DNA of 64,000 nucleotides from Caryophanales bacterium UBA2753 (GCA_002353275.1 DEJH01000026.1:20135-84134); one strand, 5' to 3'. Counted from the first letter of the stretch, positions 38,127 to 46,203 are shown. Program-made: numbers and translations. The notes: generated by a model from the letters alone, not told the origin.

Positions 38127-39257
38127 TGACTCTAATGAGCCAAGCATAAACAAGCTATCCGGATGTGTCCCATCCTTAGTAAGTATTTCAATTCCCTTAC
38201 GCAGAATATTTTTAGCTGCGTTTATATCTCGATCATGGACCATTCCACAGTTTGGACAGGTCCATTTTCTTACTCTTAAATCTTTAGTGAGAGGATTTTG
38301 ATAAGTACAGTAACTACATAATTGACTACTTGGATAATTAGTAGGAACCTTAACTATAGTGTTACCATACCAACTAGCCTTATAAATAAGCATAGAAACA
38401 AATCTAGACCAACTAGCATCATGAATGCTTCTAGCGAGTTTAGTGTTTCTACTCATATTTTTCACTTTCAGGTCTTCAATACAAATGATTTGGTTTTCAT
38501 CAATTATATTTCGAGAAAGTTTATGTAAATAGTCGTTGCGTTGATTTTCTATTTTCTTATGAATTTTAGCAACTTTAATTCTTTGCTTATTACGGTTTTT
38601 ACTACCTTTTTTCATAAGAGATAATTTTCTTTGTTCTCTAGAAAGTTTATTTTGCGATTTAGTTAAGTATTTATGATTTTTATATTTATTCCCATTTGAG
38701 TCAATAATTAACTCTTTAATACCTAAATCTAGCCCAATCGCATTATCTAAAAATTTAATAGATTCAGAATTCTCCTCAACAAGTAAAGAAATATAATACT
38801 TCTCATCCGTAGTCTTACTAACTGTTATAGATTTAATCTCACCTATAAAGTTACGATGTTTCTTTATTCTAATACGATGGCATTTAGGAATAGAGATATA
38901 TCTGTCGTTAGAAGAGAACTTCACACTTCCCTGATTGTTAGTGGTATAGCTCTGATAATTCCTTTTTGATTTATATTTAGGAAAACAATTTTGCTTTTTA
39001 TAAAATAGTTTAAAAGCTGCGTTTCTTGCCAATTGAGCGTTACATAAGGCTAAAGAATCAACTTCTTTTAAAAATGGATAATCTTTTTTATATCTAGCGG
39101 GAGTAATATTTTCATTTTTACCAGTAGATTTATATATCTCAATCATATCTGAAAGAGACTTATTATAGAAAAACCTTACACATCCAAAAACTCTAGAGAA
39201 ATATTCCTTCTGAGCCACATTAGGATAGATGCGAAATTTATAAGCTTTTCTAATCAT
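38100..39257 (-). CDS. tnpB: TnpB RNA-guided nuclease of IS605 family
   Basis: 385 aa. The N-terminal RKAYKFRIYPNVAQKEYF is typical of OrfB. The RuvC triad is intact: Asp in AIGLDLGIKELI, Glu in ICIEDLKVKNM, Asp in HDRDINAAKNIL; the zinc ribbon CSYC...CPNC lies between. TnpB cuts DNA under omega-RNA guidance and helps the element persist. AGGAGG at 39261-39266 supports the start. Full length, no frameshift. Confidence 0.93.
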   Translation of the reverse strand: MIRKAYKFRIYPNVAQKEYFSRVFGCVRFFYNKSLSDMIEIYKSTGKNENITPARYKKDYPFLKEVDSLALCNAQLARNAAFKLFYKKQNCFPKYKSKRNYQSYTTNNQGSVKFSSNDRYISIPKCHRIRIKKHRNFIGEIKSITVSKTTDEKYYISLLVEENSESIKFLDNAIGLDLGIKELIIDSNGNKYKNHKYLTKSQNKLSREQRKLSLMKKGSKNRNKQRIKVAKIHKKIENQRNDYLHKLSRNIIDENQIICIEDLKVKNMSRNTKLARSIHDASWSRFVSMLIYKASWYGNTIVKVPTNYPSSQLCSYCTYQNPLTKDLRVRKWTCPNCGMVHDRDINAAKNILRKGIEILTKDGTHPDSLFMLGSLESSSKKPPLL

Positions 39258-39289
39258 AAACCTCCTAATTCAAGGAGCTAGATTAGTTA

Positions 39290-39685
39290 TCATTCTCCTT
39301 GAGATTCGATATATTTCTTGATTGTCTCAATATTAGCCCCACCTGTAGAGATAAGGCAGAAAGATTGAGACCAGAATGCTTCTTTATATAGTCTAGATCT
39401 AATAGAAGGATAATCTTTCTTTATTAGTCTAGAAGAAGCAGACTTATAAGCATTGATGAACTTAGAAATATTAGAATTTGGTTCACTACAAAATAAAATG
39501 TGAACATGATCCAAATCATGGTTCCATTCTTCAAGAGCAATATTATAATTACCCTCAATACTCCTAAATATCCCTTTTAACCTTTCAGATATTTCATCAT
39601 TTATCACTTTTCTTCGGTATTTAACTACCAAGATTAGATGAAAATGAATCGCGAATACTGAATGGTTATTAGTCCTCAATTCCAC
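39290..39685 (-). CDS. tnpA: IS200-type Y1 transposase TnpA
   Basis: 131 aa. The HUH motif appears as DHVHILF, and the catalytic Tyr in IETIKKYIESQ. This single-strand transposase excises and inserts the element by the peel-and-paste route. The start is GTG at 39685; TATAAT (minus, 39697-39692) is 6 nt before it with no Shine-Dalgarno, so it is another likely leaderless mRNA. An ATG overlapping at 39687 is out of frame. Confidence 0.92.
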   Translation of the reverse strand: MELRTNNHSVFAIHFHLILVVKYRRKVINDEISERLKGIFRSIEGNYNIALEEWNHDLDHVHILFCSEPNSNISKFINAYKSASSRLIKKDYPSIRSRLYKEAFWSQSFCLISTGGANIETIKKYIESQGE

Positions 39686-39776
39686 ATTAATATTATATCA
39701 TTATTTATAATTATATAAAAGGATAGAATAACTATTTTTGTACTTATTACGACTGAATGTAATAATTGCAATTCAT

Positions 39777-39846
39777 CCCCCACCTGTAGAGGTATCCATC
39801 AATTTAGCAAATTGCTGTGGGGGACTTCTTGCTTGAATATGTTAAA
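39777..39846 (-). repeat. Second IS605 end-like palindrome (left end or relic right end)
   Basis: CCCCCAC (39777-39783) pairs with GTGGGGG (39817-39823) around an inner CAATTT-AGC-AAATTG stem (39800-39814). The adjoining CTTCTTGCTTGA repeats, in the same orientation, the sequence at the tnpB end (38115-38126). Read on minus, it resembles the tnpB C-terminal codons AGC AAG AAG followed by a C run. Confidence 0.6.
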
Positions 39847-39859
39847 ATCTTAATTTATT

Positions 39860-39881
39860 AGAGGGACTTGTTCCCTCTTTT
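39860..39881 (+). terminator. Hairpin terminator next to the IS
   Basis: AGAGGGA (39860-39866), CTTGT, TCCCTCT (39872-39878) then TTT. It may end transcription leaving the element; no plus-strand gene directly precedes it, so it may be displaced from an interrupted unit. Confidence 0.6.
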
Positions 39882-39922
39882 AATTTTTACTTACATGGCA
39901 TGTATGTGTTCATATATAATGC

Positions 39923-40104
39923 GTGTATAAGAAATTAGTCAAAAAGCTTTTTCTCATATCAAATATCTAAAATCGGAAAAGGTTAGCCATAGCGATCAAT
40001 ACTTTGCTTTTAGGAATAAATCCAAAATTGAATACTTGAAACTAAAAAAAGAAGATAATGTTGTAAATACATTTATTAGGGATTTAATGAGGAAGAAAAA
40101 ATGA
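39923..40104 (+). pseudogene. Small gene with a one-base frameshift or lost 5' end, unknown
   Basis: From 39931 an open frame without start codon encodes SQKAFSHIKYLKSEKV, then SDQYFAFRNKSKIEYLKLKK and VNTFIRDLMRKKK, ending at TGA 40102-40104, which overlaps the ATG of the next gene (ATGA). A GTG at 39923 in a second frame gives VYKKLVKK up to the AAAAAG run at 39941-39946. One missing A there would join the two into a smooth basic protein of about 60 aa. It is either a real frameshift mutation, a slippage site, or a fragment cut by the IS. No family recognised. Confidence 0.4.
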
Positions 40105-40973
40105 TTAGTTTTGTTGATGTTGAATTATTGAAAAAGAAGTTTGCTACTTTATTATCGAAATTATATTTTGGTGCTTCGATTGGTTTAGAAAACATTTCAG
40201 AAAAAATCATCGATTCAGATTATTTTCTTTGTTTTGAATTCAATAACATAGAGAAATTTATGTCCCAGAATTATGAAGATATTTGTTATGAACTTTTTGG
40301 CTGCAGATTCAATAAAGATGTAAATGATATTGGACCTATTTATTGGTCTGGAATTCAGTACATGAACATCATGCTTAATTGTGATATTCCTTTAAAAACT
40401 ATCTTCTTACTTTGTCCACTTCAAGAAATGGTTACATATTTTGATGTTTATCACGAGATGAATGAGAGCAAGATGATTGAAAGGTTTATGGAAATTATTA
40501 AAGATAAATCGATTCTTAAAGAGTTGCGTAAAAGAGTGCGTCTCTCTAATCGACAGATTTATGATTTGACTAATATTGATGAAAACACACTACGATATTT
40601 AGAAATAAATCACCATCTTTTTAGGACTGCTGAATGGAAAATTCTTCGTTTAACTTGTGCGTTAAACGCCGATGATTCTTTTTTCAGAAGACATAGTTTT
40701 TTCCTTCCTTTATCTCCATATTTATTTTCGAATCACGAATTCCTTACTTTGCTATCAAAGAAAATTTCTAAGATATATTTAAACGAGGAAATTGATAATA
40801 TTCCAATTGATTTTTCCAAAGGAAAAGGCGACACATATCTCTACATAAATTCACCATCATTATTACTTTACAAAAATCGAAAATATGAAGTTGAAGATTT
40901 TGTTTTACATTTCATTTTTGCCTCTTCAATTAGAGAGTTATTAAGTAGCAATAAAAATAATCTATTGTTCTAA
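40101..40973 (+). CDS. Unknown protein (290 aa) with possible central HTH
   Basis: A soluble, Phe/Leu/Ile-rich protein. Residues about 140-170 (RKRVRLSNRQIYDLTNIDENTLRYLEIN) look like a helix-turn-helix; the N-terminal half has YWSGIQYMNIMLN and LCPLQEMVTYFDVYHEMNE. I know no named family. GAGGA at about 40090 is a weak ribosome site. It overlaps the damaged small gene by 4 bases, so the two formed an operon. T-rich codons (ttt, att) unlike the neighbours and the adjoining IS indicate transferred DNA. A toxin-antitoxin or defence role is only a guess from layout. Confidence 0.55.
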   Translation: MISFVDVELLKKKFATLLSKLYFGASIGLENISEKIIDSDYFLCFEFNNIEKFMSQNYEDICYELFGCRFNKDVNDIGPIYWSGIQYMNIMLNCDIPLKTIFLLCPLQEMVTYFDVYHEMNESKMIERFMEIIKDKSILKELRKRVRLSNRQIYDLTNIDENTLRYLEINHHLFRTAEWKILRLTCALNADDSFFRRHSFFLPLSPYLFSNHEFLTLLSKKISKIYLNEEIDNIPIDFSKGKGDTYLYINSPSLLLYKNRKYEVEDFVLHFIFASSIRELLSSNKNNLLF

Positions 40974-41020
40974 TCTTTTGTTTTTTCTTCATAGAACTTT
41001 TTTCGATTTCGCTTTTTGTA

Positions 41021-41049
41021 TTGATATGAAAATACATATCAAATAAAAT
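41021..41049 (+). promoter_or_regulatory. Hydrogenase operon promoter with embedded operator palindrome
   Basis: TTGATA (41021-41026), 17-nt spacer, TAAAAT (41044-41049). A perfect inverted repeat TTGATATG-N6-CATATCAA occupies 41021-41042, covering the -35 and spacer exactly where a repressor would block polymerase. A Rex-type redox repressor is a candidate, though the arms differ from the TTGTGA consensus. Confidence 0.65.
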
Positions 41050-41061
41050 ATATTCGTTTAA

Positions 41062-41079
41062 CTATTACTTTTGTAATAG
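41062..41079 (+). promoter_or_regulatory. Leader hairpin before hydC
   Basis: CTATTAC (41062-41068), TTTT, GTAATAG (41073-41079), a perfect 7-bp stem at the 5' end of the predicted transcript, 5 nt before GGAGG. It may stabilise the mRNA. Confidence 0.5.
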
Positions 41080-41094
41080 AAAATGGAGGTAATT

Positions 41095-41580
41095 ATGGCG
41101 CATTTACAACAGCACGCTGTTGAACAAATCACAGAGATTTGTAACCGTTATAAAAATGAAGGAACACCATTAATGATGATTCTTTCTGATATCCAAAAAG
41201 AATACGGTTATATTCCTCTAGAAGTTCAAGAATTAGTGTCTTCATTAACTGGCATCCCTACTAGTGAAATTTATGGAGTTGTGACTTTCTACTCCTTTTT
41301 CTCACTCACACCAAAAGGTAAATATGTTATTGGTGTTTGTTTAGGTACTGCTTGTTATGTTAAGGGTTCTCAATTAGTGTTAGACAAATTTGAAGAACTA
41401 TTACACATCAAACCAGGAGAAACTACCGAAGATGGTTTATTTACCTTAGACGCTCTTAGATGCGTTGGAGCTTGTGCAATCGCTCCAGCGGTTAGCATCA
41501 ATGGAAAAGTTCATCCAATGGTTAAAGTCGGAGACGTTGAAGGAATTATTAACGAACTCAGAAGTAAGGAGGCTAAATAA
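41095..41580 (+). CDS. hydC: Hydrogenase subunit HydC (NuoE-like [2Fe-2S] protein)
   Basis: 161 aa from ATG 41095, 5 nt after GGAGG (41085-41089). NuoE/HndA pattern: helical N-terminus, IPTSEIYGVVTFYSFFSL, then Cys ligands in CLGTACYVKGS and CVGACAIAPAVSING for one [2Fe-2S] cluster. It is the small subunit of NADH- and ferredoxin-linked [FeFe] hydrogenases, donating to or accepting from HydB. It is 2 bp from hydB. Confidence 0.88.
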   Translation: MAHLQQHAVEQITEICNRYKNEGTPLMMILSDIQKEYGYIPLEVQELVSSLTGIPTSEIYGVVTFYSFFSLTPKGKYVIGVCLGTACYVKGSQLVLDKFEELLHIKPGETTEDGLFTLDALRCVGACAIAPAVSINGKVHPMVKVGDVEGIINELRSKEAK

Positions 41581-41582
41581 TC

Positions 41583-43487
41583 ATGATTAAGATTAAAAGT
41601 AGTGAAGAATTAATTTCTACACATGAAAAATTAGCGTCCTGTCTCGATAAGAAATTCCACTGCGAAGACGGAAAACGCGCAATCGTTGTTTGTGGTGGTA
41701 CAGGATGTTTATCTTCTGATAGTGCAGACTTATTAGAAAGATTACAAACCTTAATTAAAGAAAAAGGTCTTGAAGATAGAGTGACTGCTAACATCGTTGG
41801 CTGTTTCGGATTCTGTTCTCAAGGACCATTTGTCAAAATCTTCCCTGAAGAAACCTTATACACCAAAGTCAAAGTTTCTGACGCTGAAGAAATCATTGAA
41901 AAAGATATCATTGGGGGAGAAGTTGTTGAAAGATTACTCTTCGTTGATCCACAAACCAAAAATAGAGTGGCTCGCCAACATGAAATCAATTTCTACAAAT
42001 TACAAAAAAGAGATATCGCTTTAAAGGGTAATGCTGAAATTAACCCAGAAGATATCAATGAAGCTATCGGACAAGGAGCTTTCTTAGCGCTTAATAGAGC
42101 TCTTCATATGTCTAGACAAGAAGTAATTACCGAAGTATTAAATAGCGGACTTCGTGGACGTGGTGGCGCTGGCTTCCCAACTGGAAGAAAGTGGCAATTC
42201 GCTTACGATGTTGAGTCTGAAGATAAATATGTTGTTTGTAACGGCGATGAAGGTGACCCAGGCGCATTCATGGATCGTTCCATTATTGAAGGTAACCCAA
42301 TTAATGTTATCGAAGGTATGATGATTGAAGCTTACGCTATCGGGGCGAAAAATGGTTACTTCTATATTCGTGCAGAATACCCAATCGCAGTTAATAGATT
42401 AAAAAATGCAATCAAACAATGCGAAGAGATGGGTTTATTAGGTGATAACATCTTAGGAACCGATTTCTCATTCCGTTGCCACATTCGACTTGGCGCTGGT
42501 GCCTTCGTTTGTGGAGAAGAAACTGCATTATTAAATTCCATTGAAGGACAACGTGGTATGCCACGTCCTCGTCCTCCTTTCCCAGCTGTTAAAGGCTTAT
42601 GGGGAAAACCATCAGTTATCAATAACGTTGAAACCCTCGCTAACGTTCCATATATTCTCCTTCATGGAGCTGCAGCGTATGCTGCAATTGGAACTGAAAA
42701 GAGTAAAGGAACTAAAGTCTTCGCTCTTGGAGGTAAAGTTAATAACGTTGGTTTAGTGGAAGTCCCAATGGGAATTACATTAAGACAATTAATCTTTGAT
42801 ATTGGTGGAGGAATTCCAAATGGCAAGAAATTTAAAGCCATTCAAACCGGAGGTCCTTCTGGAGGATGTTTAACTGAAAAAGATTTAGACACTCCAATCG
42901 ATTACGATAACTTAATCGCTGCTGGCTCAATGATGGGTAGTGGTGGCGCTATCGTTATGGATGAAGATAACTGTATGGTGGACGTCGCTAAATTCTATAT
43001 GACATTTATTTGTGACGAAAGCTGTGGTAAATGTTCTCCTTGTAGAATCGGAACCAAACGTTGCCTTGAAATCTTAACTAAGATCACTGATGGTAAAGGA
43101 ACAATGCAAGATCTTGAAGAACTCAAGAGTCTCGCTAATGTGATTAAGAGCAATTCCTTATGTGGTTTAGGACAAACCGCTCCTAACCCAATCCTTTCAA
43201 CAATGAATGCTTTCTATGATGAATATCTCGCTCATATCGTTGATAAGAAATGTCCTGCTCATGTCTGTAAGAGCTTAATGCAATATAAGATTCTTCCAGA
43301 AAAATGTGTTGGTTGTGGAATGTGCGCTCGTAACTGTCCTGCTAACACCATCCATAAAACTGATAAAGTTCCAGTTGGTCGACCAGCAACATTACCTCTT
43401 AGGGTTCATGAAATTGATCCAACCAACTGTGTAAAATGTGGATTATGTGCATCTAACTGTAAGTTTGGTGCAGTCATTAAGGATTAA
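41583..43487 (+). CDS. hydB: Hydrogenase subunit HydB (NuoF-like NADH-binding flavoprotein)
   Basis: 634 aa. An N-terminal thioredoxin-like [2Fe-2S] domain (VCGGTGCLSS, NIVGCFGFCSQGP) is followed by the FMN/NADH domain with GLRGRGGAGFPTGRKW and CGEETALLNSIEGQRG, an [4Fe-4S] site CGKCSPCRIGTKRC, and a C-terminal two-cluster ferredoxin (CVGCGMCARNCPANTI, CVKCGLCASNCKFGAV). The layout equals T. maritima HydB/HndC-type subunits that confurcate NADH and reduced ferredoxin electrons. Bifurcation is family knowledge, not proven here. Confidence 0.9.
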   Translation: MIKIKSSEELISTHEKLASCLDKKFHCEDGKRAIVVCGGTGCLSSDSADLLERLQTLIKEKGLEDRVTANIVGCFGFCSQGPFVKIFPEETLYTKVKVSDAEEIIEKDIIGGEVVERLLFVDPQTKNRVARQHEINFYKLQKRDIALKGNAEINPEDINEAIGQGAFLALNRALHMSRQEVITEVLNSGLRGRGGAGFPTGRKWQFAYDVESEDKYVVCNGDEGDPGAFMDRSIIEGNPINVIEGMMIEAYAIGAKNGYFYIRAEYPIAVNRLKNAIKQCEEMGLLGDNILGTDFSFRCHIRLGAGAFVCGEETALLNSIEGQRGMPRPRPPFPAVKGLWGKPSVINNVETLANVPYILLHGAAAYAAIGTEKSKGTKVFALGGKVNNVGLVEVPMGITLRQLIFDIGGGIPNGKKFKAIQTGGPSGGCLTEKDLDTPIDYDNLIAAGSMMGSGGAIVMDEDNCMVDVAKFYMTFICDESCGKCSPCRIGTKRCLEILTKITDGKGTMQDLEELKSLANVIKSNSLCGLGQTAPNPILSTMNAFYDEYLAHIVDKKCPAHVCKSLMQYKILPEKCVGCGMCARNCPANTIHKTDKVPVGRPATLPLRVHEIDPTNCVKCGLCASNCKFGAVIKD

Positions 43488-43500
43488 GGAGGAAATAACA

Positions 43501-45261
43501 ATGGGATTAGTTAATATCAAAATTGATGGCCAAGCTTATCAAGTTGAAAGTGGATTAACCATCTTAGAAGCCGCCAAAAAATGCGGATTCAATATTCCTT
43601 CTTTATGTGCTTTCAATAATGGCAAATGCTCAAGAGCGTCTTGTAGAGTGTGCCTAGTTGAAGTTAAAGGCGCTAGAGGTTTAGTTGCTTCTTGTGTCTA
43701 TCCTGTAAGTGAAGGAATGGAAATCACTATCTCTTCTCCTAAAGCAATTGAAGCGAGAAGAGCAAGTGTTGAACTCATTCTCTCAAATCACCATAAAAAC
43801 TGTTTACAATGTGAGAAAAATGGACATTGTGAACTTCTTGAAGTTTCAAAAATGGTTGGAGCAAGAGACAATATGTATGTCGGAGAACAAACTCCTGCGA
43901 CATTAGATGAACTCGCTCCTGGAATTATTAGAGATACATCAAAATGTATTTTATGTGGCAGATGTATTGAAAGATGTAAAGAAGCTCAAGGAATTTCCAT
44001 CTTAGGATTTGAAAATCGTGGATTTAAAACCATCGTCTCCCCAGTTGGAAATCGTAGCTTTGCTAATTCACCATGTTTACAGTGTGGACAATGTGTTAAC
44101 GTCTGTCCTACTGGCGCTTTAATGGAACATAGCGAAATCGCTAAAGTTGACGAAGCGTTTAGAAGCGGAAAGAAAGTGATTGTTCAAACCGCTCCTGCTG
44201 TCAGAGCCGCTATCGCTGAAGAATTCGGTGAAAAGATTGGTACTCCAGGAACTGGTAAGATGGTTGCTGCTCTTCATAGATTAGGATTCTATCGTGTATT
44301 TGACACTAACTTCGGTGCTGATTTAACAATCATGGAAGAAGCTAATGAATTACTCGAAAGAATTAAAAATAAGGGAGTTCTTCCACAAATTACATCTTGT
44401 TCTCCAGGATGGATTAATTATATGGAATATTTCTATCCAGAAGTGATTCCAAATGTCTCAACCTGTAAATCACCACACATGATGGTGGGTGCGATTATTA
44501 AATCATATTTCGCTAAGGTGCATGAACTTGATCCAAAAGATATCTTTGTGGTTTCAATTATGCCTTGTACCGCTAAAAAATATGAGAGACAAAGAAAAGA
44601 AATGCCAGATGATGTCGATGCTGTTCTTACAACTAGAGAACTTGCTAAGATGATTAAAAGAAGTGGCATAAATTGGGCTAGACTTCCAGAAGAAGAATTC
44701 GACCAAGATTTACTTGGTGAATATAGTGGTGCTGGAGTTATCTTCGGTGTTACTGGTGGAGTTATGGAAGCAGCCTTAAGAACCGCATATTTCTGGTTAA
44801 CTGGTGAAGAACACGCTTTAATTGACTTCAAAGCTGTAAGAGGCCTTGAAGGGGTTAAAGAAGCAACCTTAGATATTAAAGGTACAGAAGTTAAGGTCGC
44901 TGTCACTAGTGGAATGAAAAACGCTAAGAAACTTCTTGACGAAGTTAAAGAAGGTAAATCTCCATATGCCTTTATCGAGATTATGTGTTGTCCAGGTGGC
45001 TGTATTAATGGTGGTGGTCAACCATACGTTAAGCCAATGTTCTTACCAAATGAAGATGACGATATCTTAGAAACATATAGAGCAAAACGTGCAAGTGTCC
45101 TCTATAGTGAAGATGTTAGACAATCTGTCAGACAATCTCATAACAACCCTGATATCCAAAAACTTTATAAAGATTTCCTTGGTAAACCAGGAAGCGAACT
45201 CGCTGAAGAATTGTTACATACCTCTTACAATAGTCATCGTGAGAAGTATCCTAATAAATAA
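43501..45261 (+). CDS. hydA: [FeFe] hydrogenase catalytic subunit HydA
   Basis: 586 aa from ATG 43501 after AAGGAGG. Domains in order: plant-type [2Fe-2S] (CAFNNGKCSRASCRVCLVEV), His/Cys [4Fe-4S] (HHKNCLQCEKNGHCELL), two [4Fe-4S] (CILCGRCIERCKEA; CLQCGQCVNVCPTGAL), and the H-cluster with all three signatures: TSCSPGWINY, MPCTAKKYE, and EIMCCPGGCINGGGQP. All cluster ligands are present, so it should be active. It makes or consumes H2 with HydB and HydC. The maturases HydE, HydF and HydG are not in the window. Confidence 0.95.
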   Translation: MGLVNIKIDGQAYQVESGLTILEAAKKCGFNIPSLCAFNNGKCSRASCRVCLVEVKGARGLVASCVYPVSEGMEITISSPKAIEARRASVELILSNHHKNCLQCEKNGHCELLEVSKMVGARDNMYVGEQTPATLDELAPGIIRDTSKCILCGRCIERCKEAQGISILGFENRGFKTIVSPVGNRSFANSPCLQCGQCVNVCPTGALMEHSEIAKVDEAFRSGKKVIVQTAPAVRAAIAEEFGEKIGTPGTGKMVAALHRLGFYRVFDTNFGADLTIMEEANELLERIKNKGVLPQITSCSPGWINYMEYFYPEVIPNVSTCKSPHMMVGAIIKSYFAKVHELDPKDIFVVSIMPCTAKKYERQRKEMPDDVDAVLTTRELAKMIKRSGINWARLPEEEFDQDLLGEYSGAGVIFGVTGGVMEAALRTAYFWLTGEEHALIDFKAVRGLEGVKEATLDIKGTEVKVAVTSGMKNAKKLLDEVKEGKSPYAFIEIMCCPGGCINGGGQPYVKPMFLPNEDDDILETYRAKRASVLYSEDVRQSVRQSHNNPDIQKLYKDFLGKPGSELAEELLHTSYNSHREKYPNK

Positions 45262-45281
45262 CAATTATTATTTATAATAAT

Positions 45282-45310
45282 AACCAGTCATTAATTTGAC
45301 TGGTTTTTTT
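45282..45310 (+). terminator. Terminator of the hydrogenase operon
   Basis: AACCAGTCA (45282-45290), 6-nt loop, TGACTGGTT (45297-45305), then T run. Nine-bp perfect stem. Confidence 0.95.
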
Positions 45311-45324
45311 ATTTTATAAAAAGG

Positions 45325-45382
45325 TTGCTTTTATATTTTTAAAGGCGCTAATAGTCTCTCACACTCTAAAAGAGTTGTGAGA
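45325..45382 (+). promoter_or_regulatory. Promoter and start-site inverted repeat of the exported protein gene
   Basis: TTGCTT (45325-45330), 18-nt spacer, TAATAG (45349-45354). TCTCACA (45357-45363) and TGTGAGA (45376-45382) form an inverted repeat extended inward by CTC/GAG, right at the predicted transcription start. It could be an operator or a 5' hairpin. Confidence 0.45.
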
Positions 45383-45398
45383 TAGAAAGAAAAACAAC

Positions 45399-46118
45399 AT
45401 GAACAATAAAACTAAAAAAATCTTAGGATTATCGTTATTAACAACAACAGCGATCACAATGGTTTGTGCTCTTGCACCTAATCCGCTTGAGATTAGCACT
45501 CGATTATTCGCCTCGAATAACAAACAAACCTATAGTTATGTCAAAACTGACTTCTCAATAAGTGAAAGTGGATTCCCTTTTATTCCTTCCGATGATCGTA
45601 AATATTTCGGATATTCACCAATGGAGTTTACTGAAGAAAGTGGAATCTTTGTTTCTGATGTTGGAGATCCAAGTGATATTGATGAAACTACAACAGGAAT
45701 TGGCTGGTCAACTGGTGATACTGCTAATGGCTGCAAAGTTACTCGTGAAGGAAATTTCTTCTCATTAGAAACCGTTACTCCTTCACCTTATAAACCATCG
45801 GATGCTAATCGTGAGCTTGGAGTAAATATCAAAATAGATGTAAAAGGAGATAGAGAAATCTTATTAACTGATAACACTTATTACTTATTTGATTTATATT
45901 ACGTTGCTCAAATTGTTGATGAAGAAGTAATCGTTAAAAGAGAAATGAAAATTACTCCTGAATATTATTATTCTGATTATTCTTCAGTCTTCTTCTCATT
46001 AGATACTTTCAAAGGTGATTACACTTGGGAAACTGAGGAATATGGAAGAATTCTATCCTGTGGAGTATATAAAGTCACATTAAAAGAGATATCAATTGAA
46101 TATAGCTGTTCTAAATAA
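45399..46118 (+). CDS. Exported protein, unknown (239 aa)
   Basis: Signal-peptide-like start (MNNKTKKILGLSLLTTTAIT, then a hydrophobic stretch, cleavage probably near LFAS at about residue 38). The mature part is acidic and Tyr-rich with beta-strand-like spacing and two Cys (ILSCGVYKV, EYSCSK). There is no anchor or lipobox, so it is probably released. No clear Shine-Dalgarno. No family recognised. It lies between the hydrogenase operon and the second nuclease, with its own terminator. Confidence 0.6.
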   Translation: MNNKTKKILGLSLLTTTAITMVCALAPNPLEISTRLFASNNKQTYSYVKTDFSISESGFPFIPSDDRKYFGYSPMEFTEESGIFVSDVGDPSDIDETTTGIGWSTGDTANGCKVTREGNFFSLETVTPSPYKPSDANRELGVNIKIDVKGDREILLTDNTYYLFDLYYVAQIVDEEVIVKREMKITPEYYYSDYSSVFFSLDTFKGDYTWETEEYGRILSCGVYKVTLKEISIEYSCSK

Positions 46119-46120
46119 TT

Positions 46121-46143
46121 AAAGTCGATTAGTCGACTTTTTT
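46121..46143 (+). terminator. Terminator of the exported protein gene
   Basis: AAAGTCGA (46121-46128), TTAG, TCGACTTT (46133-46140), then T run. Confidence 0.9.
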
Positions 46144-46171
46144 ATTTATTGTTTATAATATTTATCTAAAC

Positions 46172-46195
46172 TATAATCATAATTGTCTTTGAGGT
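46172..46195 (+). promoter_or_regulatory. -10 box and Shine-Dalgarno of the second nuclease
   Basis: TATAAT at 46172-46177 and GAGGT at 46191-46195, 8 nt before ATG 46204; this decides the start over an in-frame TTG at 46183. Confidence 0.55.
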
Positions 46196-46203
46196 TACAA
46201 GTT

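Larger units (their letters stand above)
38081..39846 (-). mobile_element. IS200/IS605-type insertion element (tnpA + tnpB), apparently intact; ends approximate
   Basis: Contains a Y1 transposase and a TnpB on the minus strand, with subterminal palindromes on both sides and no target duplication or terminal inverted repeat, as expected for this family. The right end (tnpB side) lies against preA. The left boundary is uncertain because a second end-like sequence lies at 39777-39846, which may be part of the element or a relic of another copy. Confidence 0.8.

Noticed and set aside
39777..39823. Large palindrome as a transcription terminator
   Set aside because: No T run follows on either strand, and its sequence matches the transposon end instead.
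41021..41042. FNR/CRP site at the hydrogenase promoter
   Set aside because: TTGAT and ATCAA half sites are present but 12 nt apart instead of the 4 nt FNR needs.
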